Assembly: GCA_963780655.1 (NCBI GenBank)
Contig: CAWACP010000004.1
Location: forward strand, 620,001 to 684,000
Length of the DNA stretch: 64,000 nucleotides
Source: CAWACP01 sp963780655
GTDB taxonomy: Bacteria; Acidobacteriota; Terriglobia; Bryobacterales; Bryobacteraceae
Direction of reading: 5' to 3'
The notes beneath the pieces were generated by a model. That model searched no databases, was not told where the DNA came from, and worked only from the letters and a program-made list of their open reading frames with translations. Below are positions 34,509-43,424 of this stretch, one piece after another (the first letter of the stretch is position 1; every line of letters starts with the position of its first letter). A program made the translations under genes and the position numbers.

Positions 34509-37500
34509 ATGAACCTCGGCTACTATCTCGGGCCCACCGGCTGGCTGGTTTTCTACCTGCTGGTGAGCTGGCTCATCGTCGATCTGTTCCACATTCAGGG
34601 CGAGATGGCGTGGATGCTCCGCAGCTTTCTCGCGGCGCTCGGGTTCGTTGCCTATGGGCTGGTGTTCTGGTATCAGAACAAACGCCGCTCCGCTAAATCG
34701 GCGGTGGCCGCGGCGGGCGGCGGCGCGGCGGCAGGACAGGCGGCGGCGGCTCCGGCCGGTCCCGCCACCGCGGCCGATCTCGATTACCTGCTGAAGGAGG
34801 CCGAGTCGCGCCTCGCGTCTTCTCACCTTGGACGCGACGCCCGTCTCACCCGCCTGCCCGTTATCTTCATCGTCGGGCCCACCGCCAGCGCCAAGACCAG
34901 CACCATCACGCAATCGGGTATCGAGCCCGAACTGCTCAGCGGGCAGGTGTGGCAGGAAGGCCTGATCGTCCCCACCCGCGCAACCAACGTGTGGTTCGCA
35001 CGCCAGACGGTTTTCGTCGAAGCCGGCGGCTCGCTGACGACCGATCCGGGACGCTGGGCCGCGCTGGTGAAGCGACTCCAACCCGGGCGGCTGCGCTCCA
35101 TCTTCGCGCGGCGGCAGCAGGCCACCCGGGCCGCCGTCCTGTGCGTGGATTCTGAGGCGTTCCTTAAGCCGGGAGCGCGCGAATCCATGGCGGTGCTCGC
35201 GCGAGGGTTGAACTCGAGGCTAGGGGAGATCGCGAACCTGCTCGGCATTAATGTGCCCGTGTACGTGCTGTTCACGCGCATGGATCGCGTTTCTTTCTTC
35301 GCCGAATACGTGCGCAATCTCAGCGAAGAGGAAGCGCGGCAGGTGGTCGGCGCAACGCTGCCCATCGTCCCTGCGAACCGCGGCGTCTACGCCGAGGAAG
35401 AGACGAAGCGCCTGAGCGAGGCCTTCGGCGATCTGCAACTGTCTTTGTGTGACAAGCGGCCCGTATTCCTCTCCCGCGAGCACGATTCATCGAAGTTGCC
35501 GGGCATCTACGAATTCCCGCGCGAGTTTCGAAAACTACGCACGGCAATGGTTCAGTTCCTGGTGGACGTGTGCCGTCCCAGCCAGCTTCGCGCCAGCCCC
35601 TTTCTGCGCGGCTTCTACTTCAGCGGAGTGCGGCCGGTGGAAGTGCGCGACAACACGCCGGCGTTGCAGCTTCGTGCGCGCAGCGGCGCAAGCGGCCGGG
35701 CCACGGGCATCTTTTCAAGCGGCGGCATGGCTGATACCGGCGAGGCGCCCATCGCCTCTCCCGGCGTCCGCCGCGTTCCCCAGTGGGTATTCCTTTCGCA
35801 CCTGTTCAATGACGTGATCCTGGCGGACCGTCCCGCCCTGAGCGCCAGCGGCCACAGCATCCGCACCGACCTCATGCGGCGCATTCTGTTCGGAGGAGCG
35901 GCCCTGCTGGGGCTGGCGTTGGCGACGTGCTTCACGGTTTCGTATCTGCGCAATCGGGCGCTCGAGGCGCGCGTATTTGATGCGGCGCGCGGAATCTCCT
36001 CCGTCCAGGCCAGCCCAGAGGAGTTGCCGGCGATCGAACCCCTGCAGCGCCTCGAGACGCTGCGGCAATCGTTGCAGACGCTGGCGGAATATCATCGCGA
36101 TGGTCCGCCGTGGAGTTTGCGCTGGGGCCTGTACACCGGCGATTCCATGTATCGGTCCGTCCGGCGCCTGTACTTCGGCCGTTTTCACGCCCTGCTGTTC
36201 GGCTCCACGCAGGCGGCCATGCTCGACTGGCTGCGCCGCCTTCCCACCACACCCGGGCCAACGGATGAGTACTCGCCCGCATACAACACGCTGCGCGGCT
36301 ATCTCATCACCACGTCGAATCACGAGAAAAGCACTAGAGCGTTCCTGACGCCGCTGCTCTACTCATACTGGCTGGGGAGCCGGACTGTTGATGCCGATCA
36401 TGCACGGCTCATTGGGCAGCAGTTCGATTTTTACAGCGACGAGCTGCGCTACGAGAACCCGTTCTCAATCGAAAACGATACCCGGACCGTGGCGCGCACG
36501 CGCGAATACCTGGCCCACTTCGCGGCCCTCGAGCGGATCTACCAGGCGCTGCTGGTGGAAGCATCGGGTCACGCGCCCACGGTGAACTTCAACCGGCAGG
36601 TTGCGGGCTCGGCTCAGGCCGTCATCAACAATCGCGATATCAACGGCGCTTTCACGAAGGACGGCTGGGCGTACATGACCGAGGCCATCCGCAAGCACAA
36701 GCTCAATCTCGGCGGCGAGGAGTGGGTGCTGGGGACGCAGGCGTATACGGCGGTCGATCCCGCGCAACTCGCCCCGCAACTGGAGGCGCGTTACCATGCC
36801 GATTACGTGGCCCACTGGCGCGCGTACGTGAGTAACTCGTCCATCGTCCGCTACACCAGCCTCGCCGATGCGGCGCGAAAGCTGGGAATGCTCTCGAATA
36901 ATCAGTCGTACCTGCTGCAACTGTTCTGTATTGGCGCGGTGAACACGAACGTCGCGTCCGATGATGCGAAGGCGCCGTTCCAGCCGCTGCAGTACATGAC
37001 CCCGGCGCCGGGCTGCTCCGACAGACTGATCGGCGATACCAACGGACCCTATGTGAACGCGCTGCTTGCGCTCCAGTCGTCGATCGATCGGGCCTCGCGC
37101 GCCACCGGCCCAACCGATCCGGTGATTTCACAAACCCAGAACGACGCGACCACCGCGCTCCAGACGACGCGCCAGGTGGCGAACAACTTCCGTCCCGACC
37201 GCGATGGCGGCGTGGACCGCATGACGCTGAAGCTGATGGAAGATCCCATCACCTATGCGCTCGCGCTTCTGGGGAACATCGGTCCCGGGCAGATGAACGG
37301 TCAGGGACATAACTTCTGCGTCGCGTTCAACGGGATTACCAATAAGTACCCGTTCAACACGGCTTCACGTGTCGACCTGACGCTCGACGAGCTCAACTCC
37401 ATCCTGCGCCCGAACGACGGTCTGCTCTGGACGTTCTACGAAAACAACCTCAAAACGTATCTGGTGCGCGCGGGGTCGCAGTACGTGCCGGCCGCGGGTT

Positions 37501-38018
37501 CGAGCGTGCACCTGACTGCGGCGTTTGTACGCTTCTTCAACCGCGCGGCGGCGCTGTCGGCGGCGCTGTATCCAAACGGGGCGCGCGAGCCTCACCTGAC
37601 TTACTCCCTGCGTGCTCTTCCGTCGGAAGGTCTCCAGAGCCTCACGCTCGAGATCGACGGCGTGAACCTGAAATCGACCGGCGCGGGCGGGCCATCGACG
37701 CAGTTCGCGTGGCCGGGCGCGAGCGCGCACAACGCGCGGATGATGGGCAGTCTAGGCGGACCCGAATTCGGCTTCCTGAGCTACGACGGCCTGTGGGCGG
37801 TATTCCGGCTCTTCGGCGACGCCGACAAGTTCCAGCCCAGTGGCGCGGGATTCAACTTCGAGTGGGTGCCGCGTCAGGGGCAGTCGAACCAGCCGATGAC
37901 GTTGTCGAACGGCCACCCGCTGACCGTCAGGTATTACCTGGACATGAACGGCGCGCCGCCGATATTCGAAAAGAACTATCTTGCAGGGTATCAGTGCGTG
38001 TCGCGCGTAGCGGAGTAA
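34509..38018 (+). CDS. tssM: Type VI secretion membrane protein TssM (IcmF/VasK)
   Basis: A 1169-residue IcmF-family protein, full length. Two N-terminal helices (about 7-27 and 37-55) and a third near 457-475 give the known topology. The cytoplasmic region between holds a Walker A variant GPTASAKTST (123-132) that lacks the usual Gly before Lys. A large periplasmic domain ends with an IcmF C-terminal beta domain (FLSYDGLWAVFRLFGDADKF). With TssL it forms the trans-envelope complex. No tssJ lipoprotein gene is nearby. A GC-rich palindrome separates it from tssL by 154 bp. Confidence 0.92.
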   Translation: MNLGYYLGPTGWLVFYLLVSWLIVDLFHIQGEMAWMLRSFLAALGFVAYGLVFWYQNKRRSAKSAVAAAGGGAAAGQAAAAPAGPATAADLDYLLKEAESRLASSHLGRDARLTRLPVIFIVGPTASAKTSTITQSGIEPELLSGQVWQEGLIVPTRATNVWFARQTVFVEAGGSLTTDPGRWAALVKRLQPGRLRSIFARRQQATRAAVLCVDSEAFLKPGARESMAVLARGLNSRLGEIANLLGINVPVYVLFTRMDRVSFFAEYVRNLSEEEARQVVGATLPIVPANRGVYAEEETKRLSEAFGDLQLSLCDKRPVFLSREHDSSKLPGIYEFPREFRKLRTAMVQFLVDVCRPSQLRASPFLRGFYFSGVRPVEVRDNTPALQLRARSGASGRATGIFSSGGMADTGEAPIASPGVRRVPQWVFLSHLFNDVILADRPALSASGHSIRTDLMRRILFGGAALLGLALATCFTVSYLRNRALEARVFDAARGISSVQASPEELPAIEPLQRLETLRQSLQTLAEYHRDGPPWSLRWGLYTGDSMYRSVRRLYFGRFHALLFGSTQAAMLDWLRRLPTTPGPTDEYSPAYNTLRGYLITTSNHEKSTRAFLTPLLYSYWLGSRTVDADHARLIGQQFDFYSDELRYENPFSIENDTRTVARTREYLAHFAALERIYQALLVEASGHAPTVNFNRQVAGSAQAVINNRDINGAFTKDGWAYMTEAIRKHKLNLGGEEWVLGTQAYTAVDPAQLAPQLEARYHADYVAHWRAYVSNSSIVRYTSLADAARKLGMLSNNQSYLLQLFCIGAVNTNVASDDAKAPFQPLQYMTPAPGCSDRLIGDTNGPYVNALLALQSSIDRASRATGPTDPVISQTQNDATTALQTTRQVANNFRPDRDGGVDRMTLKLMEDPITYALALLGNIGPGQMNGQGHNFCVAFNGITNKYPFNTASRVDLTLDELNSILRPNDGLLWTFYENNLKTYLVRAGSQYVPAAGSSVHLTAAFVRFFNRAAALSAALYPNGAREPHLTYSLRALPSEGLQSLTLEIDGVNLKSTGAGGPSTQFAWPGASAHNARMMGSLGGPEFGFLSYDGLWAVFRLFGDADKFQPSGAGFNFEWVPRQGQSNQPMTLSNGHPLTVRYYLDMNGAPPIFEKNYLAGYQCVSRVAE

Positions 38019-38044
38019 TTCCGGGTGGGGCAGGCTGTCAGCCC

Positions 38045-38252
38045 AATGCCATATAGTTTTCGACAGCGAGCTGAGTCGAAGTCCGTTTGTGGGGCAGGCC
38101 CCCCGGCCTGCGCGGGGCCCCCCGGCCCCGCTGACCGCGCGGACAGTAGAGTTGTCGCGTATGGGAGCAGGCCGGCGGGGGCGCCGGCCGCAGGCGAGGG
38201 CGCCCGCCCCACATCGGCCAGGTTTTCGAAAGCGGGAAAACCTATGCCATTG
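38045..38252. mobile_element. MITE-like element, copy 1
   Basis: About 205 bp nearly identical (by eye about 95 percent) to the reverse complement of 45506-45716. Ends read ATGCCATATAGTTTTCG at the left and GGGAAAACCTATGCC at the right, an imperfect terminal inverted repeat. It encodes no transposase. It sits inside a larger palindrome whose arms read GGGGCAGGCTGTCAGCCCAA and TTGGGCTGACAGCCC (38026-38289). Confidence 0.75.
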
Positions 38253-38293
38253 GGCTGACAGCCCGCCGCAGCCTAAGGGCCGCCCCACAAACG

Positions 38294-39232
38294 CTACTTC
38301 TCCACGGTCGGCACGTTCGACAACACCACCTCGCGGCCATCCAGTCGAAATGCCTCGATGAGCGCGCCGGCGGCCGGACCATACACCGGAGGAGCCGCTG
38401 TCGTTCCCTCTTCCAACTCCACCAGCATGCGGAAGCGTTCGCGCAGCACGTTGCTCTGGAAGACTCCACCGATCCACGCCACGCGCACGGGAGCGCCCTT
38501 TTCGAAGAGCTGTCCCCGCACGGCCGAAGTCAATCCCGCCAGTTGCACGGCCGCCGCCCCGAGCAGTTCCTGAGCCACCTGGTCGCCGTTCGTGGCCGCC
38601 TCATCCACCAGTTTTGCCAGGCCCGCGATTCGCGGCCGCGGGAAATCGGTCGAATAAAACCGATGCATGAGGTCGTTAGCATTGTGCGCTCCCGTCGCGT
38701 CCAACAGCAGTCGATGCAGCGCCGTCGGCGGGCCCCAGCCCTCCTCAAACCGCAGCGCGGACCGCAGCGCCTGCCGCGTCAAATCGAATGCGCCGCCCTC
38801 GTCGCCGAACACGTATCCCCAGCCTCCCGCGCGCGCTCTCCGGCCAGTGGCGTTCCGGCCGTAGGAGATGGAACCGGTGCCGGCGATAGTGACTACGCCG
38901 GGAGCGCCGGCCAGGGCGCCCGCCAGCGCGATCACGATGTCGTCATACACCGCCAGGCGGTCCGCGCGGATCAGCTCGCGGGCGAGCGCCTCACGCGACG
39001 CGCCGCCTCCGCTCAGGCCAAGACAGGCCGCCGCAAACGACGCCTCACGGTCCGCTTCGGCGCAGGCCTCGGTGACCGACGTGCGAATCGCGTTGATGAA
39101 CTTTCCGCGCCCATCGGGACCGTGCACGTGATTGCACGGACCGGCACGTCCGGCGCCCAGCACGCGCCCGCTTTCGTCCGCCACGAGCGCCATCGTCCCC
39201 GATTGTCCGCCATCCACGCCCAGAAACAGCAT
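38294..39232 (-). CDS. BadF/BadG-type ATPase, N-acetylglucosamine kinase-like
   Basis: A 312-residue ASKHA-fold protein. The phosphate-binding motif DGGQSGTMALVAD is at residues 7-19; ITIAGTGSISYG and GWGYVFGDEGGAFDL are the second and third landmarks, typical of BadF/BcrA-type kinases such as eukaryotic-like GlcNAc kinase. It would phosphorylate N-acetylglucosamine or a related aminosugar with ATP, as in cell-wall recycling. No MurQ or other recycling gene is adjacent. It is followed 7 bp away, in the upstream direction, by a methyltransferase gene on the same strand. Confidence 0.83.
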   Translation of the reverse strand: MLFLGVDGGQSGTMALVADESGRVLGAGRAGPCNHVHGPDGRGKFINAIRTSVTEACAEADREASFAAACLGLSGGGASREALARELIRADRLAVYDDIVIALAGALAGAPGVVTIAGTGSISYGRNATGRRARAGGWGYVFGDEGGAFDLTRQALRSALRFEEGWGPPTALHRLLLDATGAHNANDLMHRFYSTDFPRPRIAGLAKLVDEAATNGDQVAQELLGAAAVQLAGLTSAVRGQLFEKGAPVRVAWIGGVFQSNVLRERFRMLVELEEGTTAAPPVYGPAAGALIEAFRLDGREVVLSNVPTVEK

Positions 39233-39239
39233 TCAATGG

Positions 39240-39953
39240 TCATGTTACAGGCGCGACCAGCGAGATTCGAAATGCCGGCCGATGCGTGCGCACTTCGGCC
39301 CGCTCGAGTCCGGCGCATTTTGCGAGCGCCAGCATCTCCGTGGCGCGGAAAGAAGCGGCTACCGAGACGGGAGCATCGTGCACTGTAAGCGGATGCCAGC
39401 GGAACAGCCAGCGCGTGGCGGGGATGAACCCCCACGCCAGAATGTGCCGTTCCAGATCGCTCACCAGGATGAAGCGCGCGGCCACGCGGCGGAACTCGCG
39501 CAACAGTGTGACCACCTGGTCGTCGGTGAAATGGTGCAGAAACAGCGAGCAGTACACCAGGTCGGCGGCGCCGTCACGAAGCGGCAGGCGAAACGCATCG
39601 CCGCAGATGCGCAATCCCTGGCCCTGGCTCACATGGAAAAAGTCGCGATCGACGGCAACGGTCCGTGCAGCAGGATAATTCGCCCGCACCAGCGCGGCCG
39701 CATCGCCGGTGGCCGAACCAACGTCCACGAACGTGAAGCTTTCCATTCGTCCGACCAGCGGTGACAACATCCGGATCAGAATCGCGTGGCCGCCAAAGCG
39801 GCAGTTGATACGGACCAGATCCCGAAGACTTTGGGCCGCCTCCGCTGCCGGCGCGTCGTCGAGAAGTTCGGAACGAATTGCCCGCCGCCGGAGATCTGGC
39901 ACGACCCCATGATAAGATGCCGATTCCAGGCGGCGCCGCGTGAAGGCGTACAC
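39240..39953 (-). CDS. Class I SAM-dependent methyltransferase
   Basis: A 237-residue methyltransferase with motif I VDVGSATGDAAAL, an acidic strand end AVDRDFF and motif DLVYCSLFLHHFTDDQVV. The architecture is similar to UbiE-like enzymes and to methyltransferases found beside type III polyketide synthases. The substrate is unknown, and no polyketide or quinone gene is near. It is immediately upstream of the GlcNAc kinase gene on the same strand (7-bp gap) and divergent from tdk. Confidence 0.8.
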   Translation of the reverse strand: MYAFTRRRLESASYHGVVPDLRRRAIRSELLDDAPAAEAAQSLRDLVRINCRFGGHAILIRMLSPLVGRMESFTFVDVGSATGDAAALVRANYPAARTVAVDRDFFHVSQGQGLRICGDAFRLPLRDGAADLVYCSLFLHHFTDDQVVTLLREFRRVAARFILVSDLERHILAWGFIPATRWLFRWHPLTVHDAPVSVAASFRATEMLALAKCAGLERAEVRTHRPAFRISLVAPVT

Positions 39954-39967
39954 GCCTCTTCTGTCGA

Positions 39968-40585
39968 ATGGATATCGTCACCGGAAACCTCGGCTGGATT
40001 GAAGTGGTGTGCGGCCCCATGTTCTCCGGCAAAACCGAGGAGTTGATGCGGCGCTTGCGCCGCGCGCGTATCGCCCGCAAGCGCGTGCAGGTGTTCAAGC
40101 CCTCCATCGACGACCGGTACTCGGGCGACGAGATCGTGTCGCATAACGCCGTACGCATGAAATCGACGGTGGTGTCGGCTGTGCCGGACATCCTCGCCGC
40201 GCTCGACTGGCGCACCGAAGTTGTGGGTATCGACGAAGCCCATTTTTTCGGCGCCGGGCTGGTGGAACTTACGGCGCAATTGGCGGATTCCGGCAAGCAA
40301 GTGATTGTCGCGGGTCTGGATACCGATTACCTGGGGCGTCCATTCGTTCCCGTGCCCGATCTGCTGGCGCTCGCGGAATCCATCACCAAGACGCTGGCCA
40401 TTTGCATGCGTTGCGGCAATCCCGCGAAGCACACGCAGCGGCTCATCGAATCCGACGACCTGATCGTTGTCGGCGCAGCCGGGGCCTATGAGGCTCGCTG
40501 CCGGCGGTGCTTCGAGCCTGGCGTACCGCGACAGGAGAATCTGGAGTTCGCGCGACCCACGCTCAGAACTCATGAAACCCCGTGA
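39968..40585 (+). CDS. tdk: Thymidine kinase
   Basis: A 205-residue type II thymidine kinase. The P-loop GPMFSGKTEEL (16-26), DEAHFF and the lasso loop region YLGRPFVPVPDLLALAE are present. Four zinc-binding cysteines are visible as CMRCGNPAKHTQR and CRRC. It phosphorylates thymidine in the pyrimidine salvage pathway. ATG 39968 lies 14 bp from the divergent methyltransferase start. It has no obvious partner gene downstream. Confidence 0.95.
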   Translation: MDIVTGNLGWIEVVCGPMFSGKTEELMRRLRRARIARKRVQVFKPSIDDRYSGDEIVSHNAVRMKSTVVSAVPDILAALDWRTEVVGIDEAHFFGAGLVELTAQLADSGKQVIVAGLDTDYLGRPFVPVPDLLALAESITKTLAICMRCGNPAKHTQRLIESDDLIVVGAAGAYEARCRRCFEPGVPRQENLEFARPTLRTHETP

Positions 40586-40654
40586 GCCTGCGCACGTCAG
40601 GCTCCATTCAGGTTAAAATCAGGGTTTCAGGAAGTTAGAATTGCAGGAGGCCTC

Positions 40655-41554
40655 ATGAACGGCGAAGGCAATAAAACGCCCGCATATCCACCTTACGCGC
40701 CATCTTCGGCCGGTGGCGGGCTGAAGGTTCCAATCCTCTTCGGGATGGTGATCGCGCTGATCGCGGCCACGGTGTATCTTTACGTCCAACTGAACAACAC
40801 GCGATCGGATATGGACAAGATGCGCGACTCGTTATCGGACCAGATCCTGAAGGTGCGCGAGGGCCAGTCGATCAGCGCCCAGACCAGCCGCCGTACGATC
40901 GAATCGCTGCGCGATCAACTGGAGGCGCAACGGCGTCAGGTCAGCATGGCGACGGGTCAGGCTCGCGATGAGGCGGCGCGCCGGGTTGCCGAAACCGAGA
41001 AGCGGCTGGAGTCCGCGCAGGAAGCTCAGGCCAAGGCTTTCGATGCGAAGGTGAACGATGTCAAGCAGGCCACCGACACCGCAAATTCCAAAATCGCCGA
41101 GGTCGGTACCGAAGTGACGGGCGTCAAGACCGATGTCGCGTCAACGAAGTCCGAGCTGGAGAAGACCATCGCCGATCTGAAGCGGGTGAACGGCGATCTC
41201 ACCGGCCAGGCATCTCTGATCGCCACCAACGGGAAGGAACTGGACGCGCTGAAGAGCCTTGGCGAGCGCAACTACTTCGAGTTCACGGTGGGTAAGACGA
41301 AGGCGCCGCAAAAGGTCGGCGACGTTCTGCTGCAGTTGAAGAAGGCCGATCCCAAACACAACCGCTTCACCATCGCCATCACGGCCGACGACAAGGTTCA
41401 GGAGCGCAAGGACAAAACCATCAACGAGCCGCTGCAGTTCTATACGTCGAAGGCTCACCAGCCCTACGAGATCGTCGTGAACCGGGTGCAAAAGAACCAG
41501 ATTATCGGCTACCTGGCAACTCCGAAGGTGCTGAATGGCCGCAACGGAAGTTGA
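40655..41554 (+). CDS. Membrane-anchored coiled-coil protein, unknown function
   Basis: A 299-residue protein with a short cytoplasmic tail, one membrane helix (about residues 25-46, VPILFGMVIALIAATVYLYV), then a long coiled coil (about 50-205) rich in Lys, Glu and Ala. A small C-terminal globular domain (about 208-299) reads NYFEFTVGKTKAPQKVGDVLLQLKKADPKHNRFTIAI. An AGGAGG ribosome binding site precedes the ATG. I do not recognise a named family; the anchored coiled coil suggests a structural or scaffold role. Confidence 0.78.
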   Translation: MNGEGNKTPAYPPYAPSSAGGGLKVPILFGMVIALIAATVYLYVQLNNTRSDMDKMRDSLSDQILKVREGQSISAQTSRRTIESLRDQLEAQRRQVSMATGQARDEAARRVAETEKRLESAQEAQAKAFDAKVNDVKQATDTANSKIAEVGTEVTGVKTDVASTKSELEKTIADLKRVNGDLTGQASLIATNGKELDALKSLGERNYFEFTVGKTKAPQKVGDVLLQLKKADPKHNRFTIAITADDKVQERKDKTINEPLQFYTSKAHQPYEIVVNRVQKNQIIGYLATPKVLNGRNGS

Positions 41555-41683
41555 TCGGTCTGATTCAGGAAGAATTACCTGGGTACGCCCGGGTTCTCTC
41601 CGTTAAACACGGCGAACGTCGCGAGAAATAAGGCTTTCCGCCTCTGGCGTACCGATTGCATCGAGAAGTGCGGGTACGAGCCG

Positions 41684-41980
41684 ATGACCTGTACTGAACC
41701 GATCGCGATCGAGGCGCCGTATGAGGGGCAGGACGGACAGGCTGAGCCGTTCTTTCGCGCTCTTGCCGCGCTCATCCTTCTGGATATCCTGGTTCTGTTC
41801 TGGCTTTTGAACCCGCTGGCGCACCTGGGCCGGCGCGAGGGCGCCGCGCTGCCCATGACTCCCGCGGAGATACGGATCTCTGTGCACTCCGACAATTCGG
41901 CCGCCGGGAGGCCCTCGCCGCTCGGCGCGTCCGTACGCCGTCAGGTCGCGCTGGCCAGAGTCACCGTGGCCGCTGAATAA
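41684..41980 (+). CDS. Possible small single-span membrane protein
   Basis: A 98-residue frame between the coiled-coil gene and the VWA gene. One convincing hydrophobic segment (about residues 24-45, FFRALAALILLDILVLFWLLN) is followed by a positively charged tail. There is no clear ribosome binding site and overlapping minus-strand frames exist, so reality is uncertain. Confidence 0.4.
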   Translation: MTCTEPIAIEAPYEGQDGQAEPFFRALAALILLDILVLFWLLNPLAHLGRREGAALPMTPAEIRISVHSDNSAAGRPSPLGASVRRQVALARVTVAAE

Positions 41981-42011
41981 GGCCCCCAGGGGGACGTTCA
42001 CGAGCGTTCGC

Positions 42012-42809
42012 TTACTCCAGCGGAAGCGCCGATACAAACAGTTTGTCCGGTCTGTTCACCCGCACCTTGATTTTCTCCCCAGGTCCGGAATTTCCCGCGA
42101 TGGTGAGCACATAGTGCTGCCGCAGCGCCGCGAAGATCGCCGGGCCCGGTTGCGGACCACGCATCTTCCTCAGATCGCCTGGGCGAAACGGCGCGCCGCC
42201 CGTGCGTTCGGCCAGTTCATCGAACAGCCACCGGCCCGAACCGGCAAGGTAAACAGGGAAAATCGAGACGCTGTTCCTGCGCGCCAGCCGGATCACGTCC
42301 TTGTCGCTGACCCTGCTGCCGCCTTCGAGCCCGGTGGTCAGCAGGACGATGACCCGCCGGAAAGGCGTGTTCGCAAAACCCCCATCGATGGCCGCGTAGA
42401 GCGCATCCAGAACCTGCGGCGTGTTGCCGTACTTCAGCTTGCGAGTAGCCTCGGTGAGCAACTCCCGGCTTGACGTGAAGTCCTGCAGCAGATCGGCAGA
42501 CGAGGCGAAACCAACGATGGCCATCTCCTCTTTCGGCCCGAGTTGCGAGATCAGGTTGCCGGCCAGCGGCTGCACGGCTTCGCCGACCAGGCTGGTGTCC
42601 AGCAGGAGCATGATGTCCACCGGTTCTGACGCCGCCTCCGCAGATTGGACGGCGCGTGAATCTTTGTCGTCCACGACTGTGAAGTCTCCGGCAGTCAGGC
42701 CGTTAACCAACTGACCCGAGCGGTCCGTAACCGTGACGAGCAGACGCGTTGCCGCGCCCAGCGGCGTCAAACAGCACAACAGAGCGACTGTGCAGAGTGA
42801 TTGCGCCAT
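42012..42809 (-). CDS. Secreted VWA-domain protein (VWFA-related Acidobacterial type)
   Basis: A 265-residue protein with a signal peptide (about residues 1-20, LCTVALLCCLTPLGAA) and a von Willebrand A domain. Its prelude LLVTVTDRSGQLVNGLTAGDFTVVDDKD and the metal-site strand IMLLLDTSLVGEAV match the acidobacterial VWFA-related family. The MIDAS DxSxS is altered to DTSLV (71-75), so metal binding may be lost or changed. The ATG at 42809 gives a clean signal peptide, although the frame is open further upstream. It is divergent from the receiver gene at 42873. Confidence 0.8.
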   Translation of the reverse strand: MAQSLCTVALLCCLTPLGAATRLLVTVTDRSGQLVNGLTAGDFTVVDDKDSRAVQSAEAASEPVDIMLLLDTSLVGEAVQPLAGNLISQLGPKEEMAIVGFASSADLLQDFTSSRELLTEATRKLKYGNTPQVLDALYAAIDGGFANTPFRRVIVLLTTGLEGGSRVSDKDVIRLARRNSVSIFPVYLAGSGRWLFDELAERTGGAPFRPGDLRKMRGPQPGPAIFAALRQHYVLTIAGNSGPGEKIKVRVNRPDKLFVSALPLE

Positions 42810-42872
42810 TCGCCTGAACCGCGGTCGGAGGAAAGAGGGTAGTCTCTGAGGCCTGCGCAACAACTGCGTCCG

Positions 42873-43292
42873 GTGGAGGTCCTGCTCGTGGAGCCGAGTG
42901 CGGCTGATGCCCACGCCGCCACGCAGGCGCTCGGAGCGGGCGAGGTCCGGAAACACGTCTGCATCGCGTCCGACGGGGAGGCGGCGTTGCGCTTTCTCCG
43001 GCGCGAGTCGGAATTTGCTTTGGCCCCGCGCCCCGACTTCATTCTTCTCGACCTCGACGCCGCGCGAGATCACAGGTTCGGGTTTCTCGAAGCGGTGAAG
43101 AACGATCCCGAGCTGAGTCCGATCCCGGTGATAGTCTTCACGGCGGAAGCGCCGCGCAGCGAAGTGGAGCAGATCCTGACTCTGGGCGCCAACTGCTGTG
43201 TGCGCAAACCCGCCGATCCCGGCGAGTTCGCCAGCGTGCTGCGATTGATCGATCATTTCTGGTTCAGTATAGTCAGTTTGCCGAAGAGGTAA
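42873..43292 (+). CDS. Single-domain response regulator (Rcp1-like)
   Basis: A 139-residue receiver. The phosphoacceptor is D60 (FILLDLD), the switch Thr T90 (VIVFTAE) and the conserved Lys K112 (CCVRKPAD). The region LGANCCVRKP and the C-terminal FWFSIV resemble cyanobacterial Rcp1-type regulators that partner phytochromes. The usual second acidic residue at the N-terminus is altered: VEPSAAD in place of VEDNPAD. The start is GTG. No kinase is adjacent. Confidence 0.8.
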   Translation: MEVLLVEPSAADAHAATQALGAGEVRKHVCIASDGEAALRFLRRESEFALAPRPDFILLDLDAARDHRFGFLEAVKNDPELSPIPVIVFTAEAPRSEVEQILTLGANCCVRKPADPGEFASVLRLIDHFWFSIVSLPKR

Positions 43293-43424
43293 CGCCGGTC
43301 GGGGGAGTGCCACTACCGTCCAGGCTGCGCGGGTTTGTACGGCGAGGCGGTCGCAGCGTTGCATGGCGCACGCCGACTCGAGGAGTAATCGGTCCCGGTG
43401 ATGAGTGCACAGGCGATTGATCGC

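Noticed and set aside
41575..42037. Two overlapping minus-strand frames opposite the small membrane protein
   Set aside because: Arg/Gly-rich, no hydrophobic or domain pattern, less convincing than the plus-strand frame.
42810..43364. N-terminal extension of the VWA protein to about 450 residues
   Set aside because: The extension is antisense to the receiver gene and lacks a signal peptide, which instead begins at the ATG at 42809.
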